The position numbers and the translations under genes were made by a program. A stretch of 8,216 nt of DNA, taken from assembly GCA_050999155.1 (NCBI GenBank), contig JBPCPM010000162.1, positions 1-8,216 of the forward strand, written 5' to 3'. The notes below the pieces were generated by a model, which saw only the letters and a program-made list of their open reading frames with translations, did no database searches and was not told the origin of the DNA. The stretch is from JBPCPM01 sp050999155. GTDB taxonomy: Bacteria > Actinomycetota > Thermoleophilia > Solirubrobacterales > 70-9. Shown piece by piece: positions 6,678-8,216 of the stretch (positions within the stretch are counted from its first letter, which is position 1; the number at the start of each line of letters is the position of its first letter).

Positions 6678-7121
6678 TTGGCGTTTCTTGGCTCCTACGA
6701 GCACACCCTCGACAAGAAGGACCGGCTCACGATCCCGTCGCGCTTTCGCGGCGAGCTCGAAGGAGAGCTGATCGTCCACGTGGGAATCGAGCCCTGCCTG
6801 TCGGTCTACACCGCGGAGGCATTCGACGCGTTCTTCGCCAACTACCTCGGAAATCTCGATCCGTTCGCGCTGGAGGCGCGGGACATGCAGCGCATCATCC
6901 TCGGCAACGCCTACAACGAGCAGCTCGACTCTGCCGGTCGCCTGCGCATCCACAACCGGCTCAAGGAGTACGCCAACCTCGCGAGCGACAGCAAGTGCGC
7001 CGTGGTCGGTGTGCACAACCACCTCGAGATTTGGGACGGGCCGACCTGGGATGCGCGCATGGCCGAGCAACTGCCCAAGATCGACGCGACCGCGCACCAG
7101 CTTCGGGCTCGCGGCGACTGA
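6678..7121 (+). CDS. mraZ: MraZ transcriptional regulator of the dcw cluster
   Basis: Ring-forming (SpoVT-AbrB-like, double swapped-hairpin) DNA-binding protein that represses or tunes the division and cell wall operon it heads. From TTG 6678 it is 147 residues: 'FLGSYEHTLDKKDRLTIPSRFR' matches the MraZ N-terminus and 'NEQLDSAGRLRI' opens the second repeat. Both DNA-contact DxxxR motifs are present (DKKDR 12-16, DSAGR 84-88), though the first has D where family members usually have G (DxKGR). 'CAVVGVHNHLEIWD' (107-120) is the conserved end of the fold. The TTG start is chosen because family proteins begin just before 'FLG'. It has no Shine-Dalgarno sequence, and in-frame GTG codons at 6612 and 6615 (inside the leader hairpin) would add about 21 residues of unrelated sequence. 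rsmH follows after four bases. Confidence 0.93.
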   Translation: MAFLGSYEHTLDKKDRLTIPSRFRGELEGELIVHVGIEPCLSVYTAEAFDAFFANYLGNLDPFALEARDMQRIILGNAYNEQLDSAGRLRIHNRLKEYANLASDSKCAVVGVHNHLEIWDGPTWDARMAEQLPKIDATAHQLRARGD

Positions 7122-7125
7122 CCCG

Positions 7126-8085
7126 ATGGCCACACTTGCCTACATGCCCACCGAGCACGTCCCGGTCCTCGCCGGAGAGCTGATCGCCTCGCTCGATCCC
7201 GGCGCGGGGGAAACGGCCATCGACTGCACCTTCGGCGCCGGCGGCCACGCGCGCCTTGTGGCCGAGCGGGTCGGGCCCGAGGGGACGGTCATCTGCATCG
7301 ACCGCGACCCCACCTCCGAGGAGCGCTACGGCGCCTTTGCCGACGAGGTCGAGTGCTCTACGCGGTTCGTGCGCGGGCGGTTCGACGAGGCGCTGACCGA
7401 GCTGGCCCGGGAAGGAGTCCGGGCCCACGTGGCCTACATGGACCTTGGGATGTCGTCCATGCAACTCGATGCCTGGCAGCGAGGGTTCTCCTATGCCTTC
7501 GACGCAGCCCTGGACATGCGCATGGACCCCGACCAGGCGCTGAGCGCCCACGAGGTCGTCAACGCCTGGCCTCAGTCCCGGCTCGCCGAGGCCATCCGCG
7601 ACCTCGGCGAAGAGCGCCACTGGCGGTCGGTCGCGCGATCGATCGTCGCGCGCCGTCCGATCGCCACCACGAGCGAGCTCGTCGAGGCCATCTCTGCCGG
7701 CATGCCGCCGCAGGCCCGCTTCGGGTCCGGCCATCCCGCGCGCCGCACCTTCCAGGCCGTGCGCATCGCGGTCAACGGCGAGCTCGAAGCGATCGAGCGC
7801 GCGCTCCCCGTCGCCTGGTCGCTGCTGGAGCCCGGCGGCCGGTTCGCTGCCGTGGCCTTCCACTCGCTCGAGGACCGTCTGGTCAAGCGCTTCATCGTCG
7901 ACCGGTCTCGTGCCTGCACCTGCCCGCCCGACTTCCCGATCTGCGTCTGCGGGACCGTTCCCGCGGCCGAGCCGCTGACCAAGGGCGCGGTGATGCCGAG
8001 CGCCGGCGAGATCGCCACCAACCCGCGCAGCCGCTCCGGGCGCCTGCGTGCCGCCCGCAAGATCGAGGCGCAGGCCGGCGCATGA
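7126..8085 (+). CDS. rsmH: 16S rRNA (cytosine(1402)-N(4))-methyltransferase RsmH (MraW)
   Basis: Uses S-adenosylmethionine to N4-methylate C1402 in the decoding centre of 16S rRNA, which together with the RsmI 2'-O-methylation tunes decoding fidelity. From ATG 7126 it is 319 residues, close to the usual ~313; ATG 7144 (MPTEHVPVL) is an alternative start. Visible motifs: 'EHVPVLAGEL' (10-19), SAM-binding 'DCTFGAGGHA' (33-42), 'DLGMSSMQLD' (106-115; usually DLGVSSPQLD), 'RGFSYAFDAALDMRMD' (119-134; usually RGFSF..DGPLDMRMD), 'FHSLEDRLVKRF' (245-256) and 'NPRSRSGRLRAARK' (299-312). A CxC-x7-CxC cysteine cluster (ACTCPPDFPICVCG, 263-276) sits before the end, as in some family members, and could bind a metal. 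The ATGA overlap at 8082-8085 couples it to the next gene. Confidence 0.96.
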   Translation: MATLAYMPTEHVPVLAGELIASLDPGAGETAIDCTFGAGGHARLVAERVGPEGTVICIDRDPTSEERYGAFADEVECSTRFVRGRFDEALTELAREGVRAHVAYMDLGMSSMQLDAWQRGFSYAFDAALDMRMDPDQALSAHEVVNAWPQSRLAEAIRDLGEERHWRSVARSIVARRPIATTSELVEAISAGMPPQARFGSGHPARRTFQAVRIAVNGELEAIERALPVAWSLLEPGGRFAAVAFHSLEDRLVKRFIVDRSRACTCPPDFPICVCGTVPAAEPLTKGAVMPSAGEIATNPRSRSGRLRAARKIEAQAGA

Positions 8086-8216
8086 ACCACGCTGCTGCCG
8101 CCACCGCCGCGGGGCGCCGCTCGGGCATCGGGCCCTCGGCGAGCGCCGCCGCTCCCGCGGCCGTGCCTGCGCCTCGTGCGAACGCCAGCCCGCGGGGCGC
8201 GGCGGCGGTCCGTGCC
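8082..8216 (+). CDS. Start of an Ala/Pro-rich protein, probably FtsL-type (3' truncated by window edge)
   Basis: ATG 8082 overlaps the rsmH stop (ATGA), and the frame stays open to the end of the window (45 codons). The visible N-terminus (MNHAAAATAAGRRSG, then Ala/Pro-rich) is low-complexity, with a few arginines and no membrane helix yet. In the dcw cluster the gene after rsmH is usually ftsL, a small bitopic division protein with an unconserved cytoplasmic N-terminus, and ftsI follows. The assignment therefore rests on position and coupling only; the sequence itself does not identify it. GAGG at 8065-8068 is 13 bases upstream, a weak ribosome site. Confidence 0.6.
   Translation, partial: MNHAAAATAAGRRSGIGPSASAAAPAAVPAPRANASPRGAAAVRA

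Overview
The window is very GC-rich throughout (by eye around 70%, not counted) and densely coded with short or overlapping gene junctions. The start of a division and cell wall (dcw) cluster, mraZ-rsmH followed by an ftsL-like frame, together with archaeal-style Tad/CpaF secretion genes, suggests a high-GC actinobacterium, perhaps a deep-branching class such as Nitriliruptoria, Acidimicrobiia or Thermoleophilia. The lineage is an inference from gene content and composition; there is no rRNA here to prove it.

Layout. (1) 1-1850: the C-terminal end of a TetR-like regulator, whose stop overlaps the start of an aerobic glycerol-3-phosphate dehydrogenase (glpD). (2) 1946-3028: a TadA/CpaF secretion ATPase. 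(3) 3093-4552: a convergent metabolic/housekeeping pair, an AcuI/YhdH-type NADPH-dependent acrylyl-CoA reductase on + and a small cyclophilin peptidyl-prolyl isomerase on -, whose stop codons overlap. (4) 4643-6297: tadB and tadC, the two inner-membrane platform proteins that would partner the ATPase, joined by a GTGA overlap. (5) 6298-6677: a 380-base non-coding stretch with several regulatory-looking structures. (6) 6678-8216: mraZ, rsmH (mraW) and the start of an Ala-rich, probably ftsL-type gene, running off the window.

How the parts fit. TadA powers, and TadB/TadC anchor, a Tad-type pilus or secretion machine. In this genome the ATPase is separated from its platform genes by acuI and the cyclophilin, and no pilin, TadZ or TadE/F is visible here. 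The dcw genes form a tightly packed transcription unit with a sigma70-like promoter at 6558-6586. That promoter overlaps three 10-bp-spaced GTG(G/T)(G/T) repeats, the expected site for autorepression by MraZ.

The most interesting part is the tadC-mraZ gap. It contains two minus-strand pairs of 10-bp-spaced GTGGG motifs, short tandem duplications, two small palindromes, a terminator with an overlapping alternative hairpin, and a 15-bp hairpin in the mraZ leader with a pyrimidine loop resembling the anti-Shine-Dalgarno sequence. A possible six-codon upstream ORF enters that hairpin. I found no CRISPR array, transposase, tRNA, rRNA or defence system.
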